A DNA stretch of 64,000 nucleotides from UMGS1519 sp050951095 (GCA_050951095.1 JBMNIQ010000005.1:558001-622000), one strand, 5' to 3'; counted from the stretch's first letter, positions 46,857 through 56,469 are shown. Numbers and translations: made by a program. The notes: generated by a model not told the origin, from the sequence alone.

Positions 46857-47447
46857 GTGGCACTTGAACAGCAATTTCGCATCATCAAGCGAGACAAGAT
46901 CCACGAGGTAGCCGCCCAGAAGTACAAGGCGCTGTGGCGCTGCGTGCAGATGCATTGCACGAATACGGAGAACGGCATCGACATCACGTATTCGTACCAG
47001 AAGGAAAACGTGATGGACAACCTCACCGTCAGGGGCGTGAAGAAGGACGAGCATATCCCTTCCATCACGGATGTCTATATCGGCATGTTCCCGTTCGAGA
47101 ACGAGGCGCACGACTTGTTCGGCGTCCAGGTCGACAATATCGCCATCGATTTCCAGGGTCGCTTCTACGATCTGGCGGTTCCCGAGCCCATGACCATCAT
47201 CTCGCCTGAGAAGAAGGCGCGCATGGACAAGGCCCGCAAGGTTGCCGCGGCGAAGGCGGCAAAGGCCGAGAAGGCGAAGAAGGGCGCGGATGCCGCTCAA
47301 TCGGGCGATGCTGCGAAAGACGAACTGGAAGCGAAGCTGGCCGGCATGGACCCGGAGAAGGCGGCGAAGGTCCGCGCAGCCATGGAGGCCAAGGCGAAGC
47401 GCGATGCCGCAAAGGCTGCCGCGCAGGACAAGGAAGGTGAAGAATAA
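46857..47447 (+). CDS. echD: Energy-converting hydrogenase subunit EchD (NuoC-like) with Lys/Ala tail
   Basis: 196 aa, GTG start after GGGAG, 5 nt past echC. Residues 1-120 give the NuoC/EchD fold (ITYSYQKENVMDN, SITDVYIGMFPFENEAHDLFGV). The following ~75 residues are a highly charged Lys/Ala/Glu helix-like tail (AAAKAAKAEKAKKGADAA, then AKVRAAMEAKAKRDAAKAA), not part of classical EchD. The stop overlaps the echE start (TAATG). Confidence 0.9.
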   Translation: MALEQQFRIIKRDKIHEVAAQKYKALWRCVQMHCTNTENGIDITYSYQKENVMDNLTVRGVKKDEHIPSITDVYIGMFPFENEAHDLFGVQVDNIAIDFQGRFYDLAVPEPMTIISPEKKARMDKARKVAAAKAAKAEKAKKGADAAQSGDAAKDELEAKLAGMDPEKAAKVRAAMEAKAKRDAAKAAAQDKEGEE

Positions 47448-48535
47448 TGGGTTACGCTACCGTCATTCCCTTCGGTCCGCAGCACCCGGTGCTTCCCGAA
47501 CCGCTTCATTTGGACCTTGTGGTTGAAGATGAAACGGTGCTCGAGGCCATTCCCCAGATCGGATTCGTGCATCGCGGCCTGGAGAGGCTTACCGAAACGC
47601 GCGACTACAACCAATTCATCTATGTTGCGGAGCGCATCTGCGGCATCTGCGCGTACGGCCATTCCCTCGGGTATGCCGAGACCGTCGAGCGCTTGATGGG
47701 CATCGAGATTCCCACGCGCGCCGAGTATCTGCGCGCCATGCTGCACGAGCTGTCGCGTATCCATTCGCATGTTCTGTGGATGGGCCTGGCAGCAGACGCT
47801 TTCGGCTATGAGAGCCTGTTCATGCACTGCTGGCGCCTGCGCGAGCGCGTCCTGGACGTCTTCGAGATGATCACGGGCGGCCGCGTCATCTTCAGCCATG
47901 TGCGCGTCGGCGGCGTTAACCGCGATGTGGACAAGGAGCAGATCCGGATCATGCGCGATACGCTCGAGGGCCTGAAGGAAGACTACGGCAAGCTCTGCAA
48001 CGCGTTCCTGAAGGACAGCTCCGTCAACAACCGTCTGCGCGGTGTGGGCGTCATCTCGCAGCAGGAGGCATGGGATGCCGGCATGGTGGGACCGTTCGCG
48101 CGTGCAAGCAACGTCAACAACGACGTGCGCTGCCTGCGCAATGGCGGTTACCGTTACCTGCAGGATTTCCAGCCCATCCTGGACACGGACGGCGATTGCT
48201 ACGCCCGCGTGAAGGTTCGTGCGCTGGAGGTGCTGCAGTCCATCGACATCATCGAGGAGCTCATGGACGGCCTGCCCGAAGGCGACATCTCCTGCACGGT
48301 GAAGGGTCCGGTGCCCGATGGCGCCCAAGCCTGCAATACACTGGAGCAGCCGCGCGGCGAATGCTATTACTATGCGCTGGGCAACGGCACGAAATACCTG
48401 GAGCGCATGCGCATGCGCACACCCACGTCCATGAACCTTGCCGGCATGACGAATGCGCTAGCAGGATGCGACCTGGCCGACGTGAACATGATCGTGCTGA
48501 CCATCGATCCGTGCATCAGCTGCACTGAAAGGTAG
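47447..48535 (+). CDS. echE: Energy-converting hydrogenase large subunit EchE with NiFe site
   Basis: 362 aa. Both nickel-ligand motifs are complete: N-terminal ERICGICAYGHS (RxCGxC) and C-terminal DPCISCTER (DPCxxC). This marks a true [NiFe] hydrogenase rather than a complex I homologue, where these cysteines are lost. As usual for group 4, the protein ends right after the L2 motif. Other marks: PFGPQHPVLPEP and GFVHRGLERL. Maturation genes (hyp) are not in the window. Confidence 0.96.
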   Translation: MGYATVIPFGPQHPVLPEPLHLDLVVEDETVLEAIPQIGFVHRGLERLTETRDYNQFIYVAERICGICAYGHSLGYAETVERLMGIEIPTRAEYLRAMLHELSRIHSHVLWMGLAADAFGYESLFMHCWRLRERVLDVFEMITGGRVIFSHVRVGGVNRDVDKEQIRIMRDTLEGLKEDYGKLCNAFLKDSSVNNRLRGVGVISQQEAWDAGMVGPFARASNVNNDVRCLRNGGYRYLQDFQPILDTDGDCYARVKVRALEVLQSIDIIEELMDGLPEGDISCTVKGPVPDGAQACNTLEQPRGECYYYALGNGTKYLERMRMRTPTSMNLAGMTNALAGCDLADVNMIVLTIDPCISCTER

Positions 48536-48541
48536 GAGAGC

Positions 48542-48919
48542 ATGGGATTTTTCGAATTGGGCGGCATGACCATGAAGTCGCTCTTCAGCAAGCCCGAGAC
48601 GGTGTGCTACCCGGTTGAGCAGAAGCCGAAGCCCGCCGGCCTCAAAGGCCACATCGACATCGATGTGAGCACGTGCATCCTCTGCTCGAAATGCGCCAGG
48701 GCCTGCCCGACGAACTCCATCACCGTCGATAGGGAAGCGGGGAAGTGGTCTATCAACCATTTCAGCTGCATCACGTGCTTCGAATGCGTACGGGAATGCC
48801 CCACGGATTCGCTCACGATGGAGCCGACGTACGAGAAGCCGGCAACGAAGAAGTCCATCGATGAGCGCGACGTGCCGAAGCGAGAGCGCAAGAAGAAGGC
48901 GGAGGCAGCGGCGAAGTAA
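48542..48919 (+). CDS. echF: Energy-converting hydrogenase ferredoxin subunit EchF
   Basis: 125 aa with two [4Fe-4S] motifs, CILCSKCARACP and CITCFECVRECP. It passes electrons between soluble ferredoxin and EchC. NuoI/HycF-like. The C-terminal ~30 residues are basic and Lys/Ala-rich, echoing the EchD tail. Last gene of the operon, 6 nt behind echE; a terminator follows. Confidence 0.94.
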   Translation: MGFFELGGMTMKSLFSKPETVCYPVEQKPKPAGLKGHIDIDVSTCILCSKCARACPTNSITVDREAGKWSINHFSCITCFECVRECPTDSLTMEPTYEKPATKKSIDERDVPKRERKKKAEAAAK

Positions 48920-48951
48920 GTCGCCGACGCTTGCTGGGACTGCATTTTACG

Positions 48952-48985
48952 AGCGGATCCTGTCTGATGGCGGGGTCCGCTTTGC
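48952..48985 (+). terminator. Terminator of echABCDEF
   Basis: 9-bp stem AGCGGATCC/GGGTCCGCT (48952-48960 with 48973-48981, one G-T pair), 12-nt loop; short T tract. Confidence 0.6.
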
Positions 48986-49061
48986 GTATAGGGACATGGT
49001 GCCTTGTTAACGGCATAGAAACCGTCGATAGCACTGCCTGTGTCGGAACGTTCGCGAAAAT

Positions 49062-49141
49062 ACACCATGTGGTGTTTATGCGTCCAGAGATTATCAGATG
49101 CACTCTTTCCGATTCCTGCTAGTATGGGGATTTGCATACTA
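49062..49141. promoter_or_regulatory. Two palindromes upstream of pgsA
   Basis: ACACCATGTGGTGT (49062-49075; 6-bp arms, 2-nt centre) and TAGTATG-8nt-CATACTA (49120-49126 with 49135-49141). They lie in the 222-nt spacer between the ech terminator and pgsA, which holds no gene. They could be operators for the long pgsA-iorB run. Confidence 0.35.
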
Positions 49142-49207
49142 TTGGGGTTGTGCAAGAAGAAGGAGATTGGCTGTACGGGTGCACCATCCGTCGGCGAACT
49201 GTTTGTT

Positions 49208-49864
49208 ATGCCCATTATCGATATGAAAGCCCCCGACGTTAAGCCGGATGCACAGGTGAGCAACGATATCATCACGATACCGAACATCATCACCTTTATC
49301 CGCCTGTGCTTCATTCCCGTCTTCTTGGTCCTCCTCCTGCAGGGAAACGATCTTGCAGCGGCTATCGTCTTCGGACTCACGGCCGCCACGGATTTCCTCG
49401 ACGGCATGATCGCCCGCAAAACGAACAGCGTCTCCCGTTTGGGGCAGCTGCTGGATCCGGCCACGGACAGGCTGCTCATGATAACGGCCGTCATCGGCCT
49501 GCTTATCGTCGGCCGCTTGCCGCTGTGGATCATCATCCTGGTGCTTGCGCGCGACCTGCTGCTGCTTGCCGGTGGCTACTACCTTATTAAACGGTGGAAG
49601 GTCCGTGTTGCGGTCATGTTCCTGGGGAAGATCGCCACCACGTTCCTGTTCTTCGGATGCGCGTTCCTGTTGTTGAATGCACCGCTGGTTCCCGGATTGG
49701 GATGGTGCGATTTCGCCTGGCTTCCCGGCTTCAACAGCAGCCTGTGCTGCTGGTCCATCTGGCTTGTGTATATCGGATTGCTTCTTGCCTTGATCACGAC
49801 GGTCTATTATTGCGTGCGCGGCGTGCAGGGGTATCACATCGCCAAGGCGCAGGAGGCGAAGTAG
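49208..49864 (+). CDS. pgsA: CDP-alcohol phosphatidyltransferase, probably PgsA
   Basis: 218 aa, about 6 membrane segments. The CDP-alcohol signature is intact: TDFLDGMIARKTNSVSRLGQ then LLDPATDR, i.e. D-2x-DG-2x-AR-8x-G-3x-D-3x-D. Early N-terminal TIPNIITFIRL is usual for PgsA, which makes phosphatidylglycerol phosphate. No strong ribosome site at the chosen ATG; an upstream in-frame start cannot be excluded (AAGAAGGAG lies at about 49154-49164). The substrate alcohol is inferred. Confidence 0.85.
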   Translation: MPIIDMKAPDVKPDAQVSNDIITIPNIITFIRLCFIPVFLVLLLQGNDLAAAIVFGLTAATDFLDGMIARKTNSVSRLGQLLDPATDRLLMITAVIGLLIVGRLPLWIIILVLARDLLLLAGGYYLIKRWKVRVAVMFLGKIATTFLFFGCAFLLLNAPLVPGLGWCDFAWLPGFNSSLCCWSIWLVYIGLLLALITTVYYCVRGVQGYHIAKAQEAK

Positions 49865-49867
49865 CCC

Positions 49868-52579
49868 ATGGCCGCCTACCAGGATCCGCGCAGGCGGCCG
49901 CGCAAATCGAAATACGCCCGCCTGGATAATATCGATACATCCCGTTCCCGTTTCAAGGGGAATGCTGCGCCGTCGAATCCGACACCGTCGACGGAGCCTG
50001 CGCCTGCGCAGCCGTCGCAGGCACGGGAGAATCTGAACAGCTCCCTTCCCGAAGTGCATCCCGTTGCAAACAATGCAGATCGGCTGCAGCATATTCCGCC
50101 GGTCGACTCGGCAGAACAAGCGCCGAAACGGAATCCCCTGGCATCTGATCGCATCCCGCGTATTCCCGAACAGGACAAGCCGGCACCGTCCCCGACGCCG
50201 CGCCGAAGCGCCGCGCATTCTGCGAAGCCGGAGGCGGCGCCGAGCCGTCGTCGTCTGGAACGGAGGGAGCCGTCCCAGAATGCGGGTGCGAAGCCGACAG
50301 CGCGCAGCGAAGCTAAGGCGCGTCCCCGCAAAAACACTGCGCATTCCGGCCATCCGACTCGTCGGCCCGGGGCGCGTCCCGAAAACAGACAGGCGCCGAA
50401 GGGCCGCCCGCATGCATCTGCCGCTGCACCGCACTCCGGCCGCCCGGGCGATGCGCCTCTGCAGACAAAGCCTTCTCGTTCGCAGAAGCCAAAGCAAGGT
50501 GCTTCCGCAAAACAGGCAAAGCCTTCGAAATCGAATAAGCTTGCCGCAACGAAGCGCGGAAGGTCGCCGGAACTGCCCGCCGCAGCGAAAGGTAAACGCG
50601 CTACGGGGTCGCAATCGCGTAAGGCAGCTGCCGCAGGGTCTGCTGCCGCGGCTGCCACGGGCGTCTTCGCTGCCGTCGGCGGTGCTGCGCGGCGCGGCTT
50701 CGGCGGATTCGGCTCGTGGTTTGCGAATCGCTTCCGCACCAGCCGCCGGTTCGCCGTGATCTCCTCCCTGATCATCGTGCTTCTCGCTGCAGGCGTGGTT
50801 GATTTCGCGCTCAACCACGACAAGATCTATGCGAACGTCAGCATCGGCGAGGTGAACGTCTCCGGCATGACGGAAGATCAGGCTGCCGAAGCACTGCGCA
50901 ATACGTATTCATCGCGCATCACGGGCGCCAGCATCAAGATCTATTCCGATCAAGACACGATGAACAGCGCGAACAGCGGCCAGGACATCAACAACATCGA
51001 AGCATCCGAGGACGTTTCGACGGACGAGGCAACAGCGAACCGAAAGGTCTGGTCCACGGATGCCTCTACGCTGCAGGCGCGTATGGAGTACAGCACGCTG
51101 GCAAAGCAGGCGTACGAAGTGGGCCGCAGCGACGGCAGCATCCTCGGCCGTCTGTACGCGCTGTTCTTCGGCCGCAATCTGGATGCGACGGTATCCATGA
51201 ACGACAGCGCCCTGGCGAAGCTGGGCACGAGCATCGACAAGACGCTGGGCAAGCTGCGGAAGAACTACGACATCAAGGTCACGGACGGCAAGGCCACCGT
51301 CACTTCCGGACACGATGGCAACGAGGTGAACCTCGATTGGCTGCGTGCGCAGCTTCAGCAGCGCTTCACAGACAACGACAATTCCGCCTCCGCCGATTCG
51401 TTCGTGGCACAGATCGATTATGCGCCGCTGCAGATCACGCAGGATATGGCGCAATCCGTTGCCGGCCAGGTGAACGACGCCATCGATGACGGCGCCACGT
51501 TCACGTTCGAGGACAAGAGCTGGACGGCTTCCGCCACGCAGTTGGGCAACTGGATCACGACGGATGTCGAAAAGGACGGCGATTCGTATCGCCTGAACGT
51601 CGGCTTCAAGAAGGACAAGGCGAAGTCCGTCATCTTGAAGCACATCACGCCGAAATTCGACTCTGACGACGTGAAGGTCACGTTCGAGAAGAGCGGGAAC
51701 GACGGCGTCACGGTCCATACGTCCGCCACGGGCAATATGCCCGTCATCTCCAGTGCGCTCGATACGCTGCAGAAGGATCTGTTCTCGGACGGTGCAGACC
51801 ATTCGCAAGCGCCGACGGTGGCCGTCGAGAGCATGGCCATCCCCGAGTCCATGAGCGTCCAGGCGGCGCTGGACTACGGCATCATCACGGTCGTTTCCAG
51901 CTACACCACGGAGTACACGGCCGATGCGGATGCGCGCAACCACAACATCCACCTGGCGGCGGACCTGCTTGACAACTCCATCATCAAGGCGAACGGCGGC
52001 CAGTGGTCATTCAACAACACGGCGGGCGAATGCAATGCCGACAAGGGCTTCGAAGGCGCCGGCGTCATCATCGACGGCGAAACCGTGGACGAGATCGGCG
52101 GCGGCATCTGCCAGGTTGCCACGACGGTGTTCAATGCCGTTTACGAAGGCGGGTTCGACGTGGTCACGCGCCATAACCACTCGCTGTACATTGCCAGCTA
52201 CCCGGATGGGCGCGATGCGGCAATCGGCTGGCCCGACCTGGACTTGGTCTGGGACAACGATTCCACCAGCGATCTGCTTATGAGAACGTCCCACACGGAC
52301 ACGACGGTCACCGTCGAGCTGCTGGGCGTCTCGGACGGTCGCACCGTCACGACGCAGACGGGCGCCTGGAAGGAAGGGGAGAAGTACTCCACGGAGACGC
52401 AGACGGATTCTTCTCTTGCGAAGGGTTACAGCTACGTGAAGCAGACGGGTTCCGACGGCAAGTCCATCACCGTTGTTCGTACGGTGAAAAGCGCCAAAGG
52501 CAAAGTCCTGCACAAAGACACGTTCTCTTCGGTATATGATGCTAGGGACGAAATCATTGTCAAAGGAACTGCAAGCTAA
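49868..52579 (+). CDS. VanW-family cell-wall protein with long disordered cytoplasmic N-terminus
   Basis: 903 aa. Residues 1-290 are low-complexity, rich in Pro, Ala, Arg, Lys and Ser. One membrane helix (about 294-314, VISSLIIVLLAAGVVDFAL) leads to an extracellular part: two peptidoglycan-binding-like (PG_binding_4) units (VNVSGMTEDQAAEAL; VNDAIDDGATFTFEDKSW), then a VanW domain (about 690-800) with NGGQWSFNNTAGE, IGGGICQVATTVFNAV and HNHSLYIASYPDGRDAAI, and a final G5-like strand region. VanW proteins are linked to glycopeptide-resistance loci and spore or wall assembly, but the reaction is unknown. Starts 3 nt after pgsA. Confidence 0.85.
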   Translation: MAAYQDPRRRPRKSKYARLDNIDTSRSRFKGNAAPSNPTPSTEPAPAQPSQARENLNSSLPEVHPVANNADRLQHIPPVDSAEQAPKRNPLASDRIPRIPEQDKPAPSPTPRRSAAHSAKPEAAPSRRRLERREPSQNAGAKPTARSEAKARPRKNTAHSGHPTRRPGARPENRQAPKGRPHASAAAPHSGRPGDAPLQTKPSRSQKPKQGASAKQAKPSKSNKLAATKRGRSPELPAAAKGKRATGSQSRKAAAAGSAAAAATGVFAAVGGAARRGFGGFGSWFANRFRTSRRFAVISSLIIVLLAAGVVDFALNHDKIYANVSIGEVNVSGMTEDQAAEALRNTYSSRITGASIKIYSDQDTMNSANSGQDINNIEASEDVSTDEATANRKVWSTDASTLQARMEYSTLAKQAYEVGRSDGSILGRLYALFFGRNLDATVSMNDSALAKLGTSIDKTLGKLRKNYDIKVTDGKATVTSGHDGNEVNLDWLRAQLQQRFTDNDNSASADSFVAQIDYAPLQITQDMAQSVAGQVNDAIDDGATFTFEDKSWTASATQLGNWITTDVEKDGDSYRLNVGFKKDKAKSVILKHITPKFDSDDVKVTFEKSGNDGVTVHTSATGNMPVISSALDTLQKDLFSDGADHSQAPTVAVESMAIPESMSVQAALDYGIITVVSSYTTEYTADADARNHNIHLAADLLDNSIIKANGGQWSFNNTAGECNADKGFEGAGVIIDGETVDEIGGGICQVATTVFNAVYEGGFDVVTRHNHSLYIASYPDGRDAAIGWPDLDLVWDNDSTSDLLMRTSHTDTTVTVELLGVSDGRTVTTQTGAWKEGEKYSTETQTDSSLAKGYSYVKQTGSDGKSITVVRTVKSAKGKVLHKDTFSSVYDARDEIIVKGTAS

Positions 52580-52624
52580 CCATCGGGAATACGATCCCGC
52601 TGGACCCGACGGGGGAGGGATACC

Positions 52625-53923
52625 GTGTATTTTCAAGAAGAGCTTGAAACCATGCCGCGCGAACAGCTGCGCGAATTGCAGCTGAAGCGTGCACAGGACC
52701 TGGTGAAGTATGTGTACGAGCGCGTTCCGCTGTACACCGAGCGCTTCGACAACGCAGGCGTGAAACCCGAAGACCTGAAGACGCTAGACGACCTGTCGAA
52801 ATTCCCCTTCACCGTGAAGCAGGACCTTCGCGATTCCTATCCCTTCGGCATGTTCGCCGTCCCCATGGACCAGGTATCCCGCATCCACTGCTCGTCCGGC
52901 ACGACCGGAACCGTCAGCGTTGTGGGCTATACGAAGCATGACCTGGACGAATGGTCGGACTGCTTCGCACGCTGGGTCGTGGGTTCCGGCTGCGGTGCGG
53001 GAAGCCCGATGCAGGTTGCCTACGGTTACGGTTTGTTCACGGGCGGCTTGGGCGCGCATTCCGGCGGCGAGAAGGCCGGCTGCGCGATGGTTCCCACGTC
53101 CACGGGCAATACGAAGCGCCAGGTGCGCCTGCTGTCCGATTTCGGCGTCCAGTGCCTGGCCTGCACGCCCAGCTACGCGCTGACGATTGCGGACAAGGCC
53201 TTGGAGATGGGCTACCAGCCCGACGATTTCCAGCTGAAGAGCGCCATCCTCGGCGCCGAGCCGTGCTCGGAGGGCATGCGCCAGGAAATCCAGGAGAAGC
53301 TGGGCTGCAAGGTCTACGACATCTACGGCCTGTCCGAAGTCATGGGTCCCGGTGTTGCGTGCGAATGCAGCGAACAGCACGGCCTGCATGTGTGCGAGGA
53401 CAAGTTCATCATGGAGATCGTGGATCCCCAGACGTTCGAGCCCGTTCCCGATGGCGAATGGGGCGAGTTGGTCATCACCACGCTGACGAAGGAATGCTCG
53501 CCGCTCGTGCGCTACCGCACGCGCGATCTGACGCGCATCCTTCCCGGCGAATGCTCATGCGGCCGCACCGGGCGCCGCATCGACCGCATCCAAGGCCGCA
53601 CGGACGATATGCTCATCATCCGCGGCGTGAATGTGTTCCCGCTGCAGTTCGCCCAGGTCATCAGCGAATTCGAGGAAGTCACGTCCTATTACCAGGTCAT
53701 CCTGACCACGAAGGGCGCGCTTGACAAGGTGGAGCTGAACGTGGAGACCGTGAAGGACTTCCCGTTCGACGAGATCCGCAAGCTGCAGGACCTGGAGCAC
53801 CGCATCGAGACGGCCCTGAAGAACAACCTGCAGGTGGCCGTCGACGTCAAGATCGTGGAGCCCATGACCATTCCCCGCGTGGAAGGCAAGGCGAAGCGCA
53901 TCATCGATAAGAGGGGAGAGTAG
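52625..53923 (+). CDS. paaK: Phenylacetate-CoA ligase
   Basis: 432 aa adenylate-forming enzyme that makes aryl-acetyl-CoA from arylacetate, CoA and ATP. AMP-binding motif HCSSGTTGTVSVVGYT, the YGYGLFTGGLGAHSGGEKAG stretch typical of PaaK, YDIYGLSEVMGPGV, and the C-terminal RYRTRDLT, GRTDDMLIIRGVNVFP. GTG start after GGGGGAGGGATACC. The ACT gene follows 5 nt behind, and iorAB is 2.6 kb downstream; this trio is common in anaerobes and methanogens for aryl-acid metabolism. Confidence 0.93.
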   Translation: MYFQEELETMPREQLRELQLKRAQDLVKYVYERVPLYTERFDNAGVKPEDLKTLDDLSKFPFTVKQDLRDSYPFGMFAVPMDQVSRIHCSSGTTGTVSVVGYTKHDLDEWSDCFARWVVGSGCGAGSPMQVAYGYGLFTGGLGAHSGGEKAGCAMVPTSTGNTKRQVRLLSDFGVQCLACTPSYALTIADKALEMGYQPDDFQLKSAILGAEPCSEGMRQEIQEKLGCKVYDIYGLSEVMGPGVACECSEQHGLHVCEDKFIMEIVDPQTFEPVPDGEWGELVITTLTKECSPLVRYRTRDLTRILPGECSCGRTGRRIDRIQGRTDDMLIIRGVNVFPLQFAQVISEFEEVTSYYQVILTTKGALDKVELNVETVKDFPFDEIRKLQDLEHRIETALKNNLQVAVDVKIVEPMTIPRVEGKAKRIIDKRGE

Positions 53924-53928
53924 CAGCC

Positions 53929-54354
53929 ATGCTCAACCAACTGACCGTTTTCATGCAGAATCGCGAGGGCCGTCTGGCGCAGCTGTGCCGCGCCCTTGCT
54001 CTGGCCGACATCAACATGCACTCGCTGTACGTTGCCGATACGGAGGATTACGGCGTGGCCCGCATCTTCTGCGATACGCCTTCGGCCGCGCGCAAGGTGC
54101 TGAACTCCCAGGGTTTCCGTGCCACGCTCACGCCCGTCGTGGGCATTCGCGTGCCGAACGAGAAGGGCGGATTGGCGAATCTTTTGGAGTTCTTGGATGA
54201 GCATAAGGTGAATATCGAATACGGGTACTGCTTCAGCGTGAATCAGGATTACGCTATCGATGTCTTCAGAGCCGACGAACCCGGCATCGAGCGCGAGCTG
54301 GAACAGGCCGGCTATGTGATTGTCAAGAAGGAAGAAATCTACCAACGTGACTAA
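53929..54354 (+). CDS. Tandem ACT-domain protein
   Basis: 141 aa. Two ACT repeats: LNQLTVFMQNREGRLAQLCRAL...INMHSLYV and VGIRVPNEKGGLANLLEFLDEH...VNIEYGYCF. ACT domains bind amino acids. It is commonly encoded with paaK and iorAB, so it may sense an aromatic amino acid. It ends inside the start of the next gene (8-nt overlap). Confidence 0.9.
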   Translation: MLNQLTVFMQNREGRLAQLCRALALADINMHSLYVADTEDYGVARIFCDTPSAARKVLNSQGFRATLTPVVGIRVPNEKGGLANLLEFLDEHKVNIEYGYCFSVNQDYAIDVFRADEPGIERELEQAGYVIVKKEEIYQRD

Positions 54355-55846
54355 CGCGACCATCGATTCCCTTTCGCAACAGAGTTCTCGAAAATGCGCA
54401 GGCCTTCTGGCCTGCGTGTTGTCATGCATAGTGGCATTGACGCTGTGCTGTCCGTCCATCGCCCAGGCGAAGGTGCTGAAATCCGACATCATCGCCGGAC
54501 AATCCGTCCAGGATCGCGGCTACACGGCTTCGCAATGCCCCAGCATCGATGCGAAGTACGCTATCGCCATGGACGAAGACGGCAACGTGCTGTTCGAACG
54601 CTCCGCAGACACGGCCGCCCAGATTGCCTCCATGACTAAGATCATGACGGCCATCGTGGCGCTGGACTACAACCCGGATCTGAATATCAAAGTCACCGTG
54701 ACGTCCGAAGCGGCGAAGATCGGCGAATCGAGCGCCGGGCTGCAGAAGGGCGACACGATGAGCTTGAAGACCGCGCTGAATGCCATGATGGTTGCCTCCG
54801 GCAACGACGCTGCGCAGTCCATCGCCACGTCCGTCGGCGCCGACATGCTGTACAACGAGGGCGGCGACTACGGCAACGAAGACGCCTGCGTTGCGCGCTT
54901 CGTGCAGGCAATGAACGACAAGGCTTCCGAGCTCGGCCTGACGAACACGGAATTCACGAACCCGCACGGCTTGGACTACGGCGACTACAAGGGCGACCTG
55001 CACAGCTGCGCACGCGATGTGGCGAAAGAAGCCGCGTACGCCATGAAGAACAGCACGTTCCGCAAGATCGTGGGCCAGTCTTCGGCGAACATCACCGTTA
55101 CCCGCAACAACCAGAAGGTCGGCATCTCGCTGACGAGCACGGACGAGCTTATCGATTCGTATGAGGGAACCGTGGGCGTGAAGACCGGCTATACGCAGAA
55201 GGCCGGCGCGTGCTATGCGGGCGCGAACGATCACAACGGCAAGGAATACTACGTCGTTATCATGAACAGCTCCAGCGAGGAGCAGCGCTTCACCGACGCC
55301 ACGATCGTCTGGAACTGGATCTACGCGAATGAGACGGATTACAAGCTCATCAACTGCAGCGATACCGTGGATGCAACCATCAATGGGAACCAGGGTTCGT
55401 ACCCGCTTGTCGCAGAGGTGGCTCATCAGGATTGGACGGACAAGACCATCAAGGCAACGGTGGCGGATCCGGACCAGACCATTGCCGCGTATACCTGGAA
55501 CGGCAACATCTCCGAAGAAGTGGAATACGATAACGTGACCGGCAACGTGAGCGCCGGCGACAAGGTGGGCACGATCACGTTCAAGCAGCATAACGAAACC
55601 GTCGCCACGGTTGATCTGATTGCTGCCGAGGACGTAGCCGCCCCGAACTTCATCGAGGGCATAGGCATCTTCTGGCAGCGGATGTTCTCCAATTTCACCG
55701 GAGCGCAGACCGTTGCCCAAAGCACGCTGTACAATACCACTCCGTACCTGGTGGATAAGACGGCAAGCAGCACTTCGACTTCGACGACGACTTCTGCTTC
55801 CAGCTCGACAGCCACCACGTCCGATTCGACCGGTTCCAGCGAATAG
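54347..55846 (+). CDS. D-alanyl-D-alanine carboxypeptidase (penicillin-binding protein, DacA-like)
   Basis: 499 aa, GTG start with AAGAAGGAAG upstream. A signal peptide (CAGLLACVLSCIVALTLCC to AQA) is followed by an S11 peptidase: SxxK in ASMTKIMT, SxN in VASGNDAA, KTG in GVKTGYTQKAG. It trims stem peptides of peptidoglycan. A C-terminal beta domain and a Ser/Thr-rich tail (residues about 460-499) follow; there is no clear C-terminal amphipathic anchor. It is translationally coupled to the ACT gene, though functionally unlike it. Confidence 0.9.
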   Translation: MTNATIDSLSQQSSRKCAGLLACVLSCIVALTLCCPSIAQAKVLKSDIIAGQSVQDRGYTASQCPSIDAKYAIAMDEDGNVLFERSADTAAQIASMTKIMTAIVALDYNPDLNIKVTVTSEAAKIGESSAGLQKGDTMSLKTALNAMMVASGNDAAQSIATSVGADMLYNEGGDYGNEDACVARFVQAMNDKASELGLTNTEFTNPHGLDYGDYKGDLHSCARDVAKEAAYAMKNSTFRKIVGQSSANITVTRNNQKVGISLTSTDELIDSYEGTVGVKTGYTQKAGACYAGANDHNGKEYYVVIMNSSSEEQRFTDATIVWNWIYANETDYKLINCSDTVDATINGNQGSYPLVAEVAHQDWTDKTIKATVADPDQTIAAYTWNGNISEEVEYDNVTGNVSAGDKVGTITFKQHNETVATVDLIAAEDVAAPNFIEGIGIFWQRMFSNFTGAQTVAQSTLYNTTPYLVDKTASSTSTSTTTSASSSTATTSDSTGSSE

Positions 55847-55926
55847 CGCGCCGGTTTAAGAACGGATTACGATAACGAATACCCGTGGCCGCTTCGGCGG
55901 CCCTGACCTAAAGGGGGGAAGGCATA

Positions 55927-56469
55927 ATGGCACAGACATGCCCCGTATGCAACGGACCGGTTTCCGAATCGGATGCCGTTTGCCCTGCCTGCGGATTCAA
56001 GCTCAAGGGAACCACCCAGGCGTTCCAATTCGTCAGCCAAACCGGCAATATCGGGTGCCCGGTACCCGTTGAGGACTTAGGCACCGTATCGGCGCGCCGG
56101 GCGAAGGCGGCCGTAGCGGATGCGGATGTGACGGACGAATCCATCGACGAGCCCTCCGCACCGGAGCCGCCGGCGAAGCGGGAGACCGTCCTCACGGTTA
56201 TCCGCGGGCCGCAAACCGGCGTCGCATTCGTGTTGGAGCCCCGGACGCTGGTTGTGGGACGCGATCCGAAATGCGATGTGTTCCTGAACGACATGACGGT
56301 GTCGCGCGACCATGCGCGCATCGAGCCGGAGGGCAATGCGTTCAAGATCATCGACGACGACAGCTACAACGGCGTTTGGATCAACAACGAGAATGTGAAC
56401 AGCGCGCTTCTGCATGACGGGGATTTCATCCAGATCGGCGCATTCGGGCTGCTGGTGAACATTCGCTAA
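55927..56469 (+). CDS. FHA-domain protein with N-terminal zinc ribbon
   Basis: 180 aa. CPVCNGPVSESDAVCPACG at residues 5-23 is a zinc ribbon; a Pro/Glu-rich linker leads to a FHA domain (about 85-180) with LVVGRDPKCDVFLNDMTVSRDHARIE split over the Arg/Ser phospho-Thr site, and YNGVWIN. FHA domains bind phosphothreonine, which implies a Ser/Thr kinase elsewhere; none is in the window. ATG after AAAGGGGGGAAGG. Confidence 0.9.
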   Translation: MAQTCPVCNGPVSESDAVCPACGFKLKGTTQAFQFVSQTGNIGCPVPVEDLGTVSARRAKAAVADADVTDESIDEPSAPEPPAKRETVLTVIRGPQTGVAFVLEPRTLVVGRDPKCDVFLNDMTVSRDHARIEPEGNAFKIIDDDSYNGVWINNENVNSALLHDGDFIQIGAFGLLVNIR

